From Aphis gossypii (Eukaryota; Arthropoda; Insecta; Hemiptera; Aphididae), in the NCBI RefSeq assembly GCF_020184175.1, contig NC_065530.1, positions 47,407,260 to 47,471,259 of the forward strand: a DNA stretch of 64,000 bases. Reading direction: 5' to 3'. Of this stretch, positions 62,662 through 64,000 are shown one piece after another. Position numbers and translations under genes: made by a program. Positions within the stretch are counted from its first letter, which is position 1. Each line of letters begins with the position of its first letter. The notes beneath the pieces are model-generated. The model did no database searches and was not told the origin of the DNA. It saw only the letters and a list, made by a program, of their open reading frames with translations.

Positions 62662-64000
62662 ACCTATGTATAAAATAATAATAATAATATGATGTATAGG
62701 AGAATCACCAAATATGTGATACATAATACACATTATAAATTCAGTGAGGTGAGCAATATCATAAATAATTCAATAAATAGGTCAAATAATTTTAGGGTAT
62801 TTATGTATAGGTAATAGTTTTAACATATTAATATGATAATTATTACTTAGTTTACTAAAAATTTTTCGGCTTTTCATTAACTAAAAATTATTAAAAATCA
62901 CAAACACTCAATCATTTATTTTTATCAGATAAATTAATGTTAACAATATGAGTAAACGAATATTTTTTGTGTATTTTAATTTAATTTAATTATTATAATT
63001 ATATGTCATTTTTATTGATTATATGGAAACCTATTGAAACCTACATATTTCATCAATCATATTTTATGTTAACTTGTCTATATCATCATAATCAATATTC
63101 AATATCGAAGACTTGTTATAAAATCCAATAACAAGTAAACATAATTTGGGGTGGAACCTACTTCAAAAAAAAAAAAAATATTTACAATTAAATCAAAACT
63201 TAATATCTTTCACCAAATCCATTACAACGCATACAATAATTGACAAGAGTAAAAATTAAAAATTAACACATATCGAGCATTGTCACACATATAAAAAATA
63301 AAAATAATAATGAAAAAATAAAAATGTATTCACATCAAACAGTAACTGTTGTAAAAGTTGAAGTGAATAAGATTCGTAATAACACATAGCATTGTGATAA
63401 AAGGAACCAATTAAAAATAAAATGTTGATATACAGCATTTAAAATAAAATACAATAAAACAGATCATCATCTATCAAAATTAAGGAAGACATATACGTGC
63501 GTATTGTAAGTTTGAATTAAATTACCTTCCTTTAGGGTTGTACAATGTTTCAGACACAGACATAACACACAGACAACGCGTTTGAGAATAATATCAAACG
63601 ACAAGCATCGCTAAAGTAAAATTGTATGCATTCTCTCTTAAAACTAAATTATCATAAATTAATTGTTCGGTATTCCTCCTACGCGCTGGATTTTGAAGAT
63701 TTCATTATTGTTTCATTAACCAATGAACGTATTTTTACTCATGAATATTTATTGACAATTATTCGTAATCTCATTAGCACACCGTTTTGTTTCGTGTCAG
63801 AAACAAAGTTTAAGAGATTTCACAAAATCGGTAAACATACTATATTATATAATAATAAGGCGTGGCAGCGGTATTCCGCGTCATAAGTGCGTATATAAGC
63901 GTTTTACTTAAATCAAAAATACGCACTGAAACAAAATAGCAGAAGGTAAAATGTACACTGTGAATTAAAACTATAGAAAACAATGACAAAAAAAAAAGAG
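62662..64000. other. right edge, no gene supported
   Basis: AT-rich. The last few hundred bases are less so and contain TATATAAG at about 63893, a possible TATA box for a plus-strand gene beyond the edge. The 86-codon frame at 63626-63886 has no recognised similarity and ends just before that box. Confidence 0.35.

Noticed and set aside
63626..63886. 86-codon frame at the right edge
   Set aside because: No similarity, no splice context, and a likely TATA box lies after it rather than before it.
1..64000. CRISPR arrays, bacterial operons, rRNA genes or intact tRNA genes
   Set aside because: None seen. Gene structure is eukaryotic throughout and the only tRNA-like signal is a lone A box near 1700.

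Overview
This is an AT-rich, intron-containing nuclear window from an animal, most likely a sap-sucking insect and probably an aphid. That reading is inference: it rests on base composition, compact introns of about 60-100 bp mixed with longer ones, and a dense load of small hAT-like and Tigger/pogo-like elements. Gene names rest on motifs, exon phases and family knowledge; no search was run. All exon junctions were read by eye and the reading frames close without remainder.

Left part (1-5.2 kb): a decayed LINE reverse-transcriptase copy with a hAT MITE nested in it, then an eight-exon gene for the OGFOD1/Tpa1-type prolyl hydroxylase. From 8.5 to 15.3 kb two cyclophilin genes lie in tandem on the minus strand with identical intron positions. 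The first has an optional N-terminal extension that looks like a mitochondrial presequence; the second is a plain 164-residue cyclophilin A. At 17.8-19.8 kb (minus) is prefoldin subunit 1, divergent from a THAP-domain gene at 20.4-21.9 kb that resembles the N-terminal part of P-element-like proteins.

Middle part (22-37 kb): a truncated, stop-riddled genomic copy of CNPPD1 (22.0-23.0 kb) lies about 5 kb before the intact six-exon CNPPD1 gene (27.0-28.9 kb). Between them are a GC-rich coding-like patch and a 553-bp hAT-type element. Then come RFC2, a clamp-loader subunit on the minus strand (30.8-32.7 kb), and, divergent from it, SNRNP48/U11-48K of the minor spliceosome (33.7-36.9 kb) with an exact CHHC zinc finger.

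Right part (37-64 kb) is gene-poor. It holds one long secreted astacin metalloprotease gene (43.7-57.3 kb, five exons). Its 7.3-kb first intron carries an almost complete Tigger/pogo transposon (2,394 bp, near-perfect inverted ends, TA target duplication) whose transposase frame has a single in-frame TAG. A second signal-peptide exon at 40.4 kb ends in the same phase as the astacin first exon and could be an alternative start. The last 6.6 kb have no recognisable gene, only a hAT MITE with a perfect 8-bp target duplication and a 620-bp foldback element.

The host genes do not form a pathway; they are ordinary housekeeping genes (peptidyl-prolyl isomerisation, chaperoning, DNA replication, minor splicing, ribosomal-protein hydroxylation) plus one secreted protease. 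I found no clear novel system. The most notable observations are the near-intact transposon, the CNPPD1 duplicate with its shared GC-AG intron, the possible alternative secreted start of the astacin, and a 70-bp retroposed tail containing a GAAA-loop hairpin.
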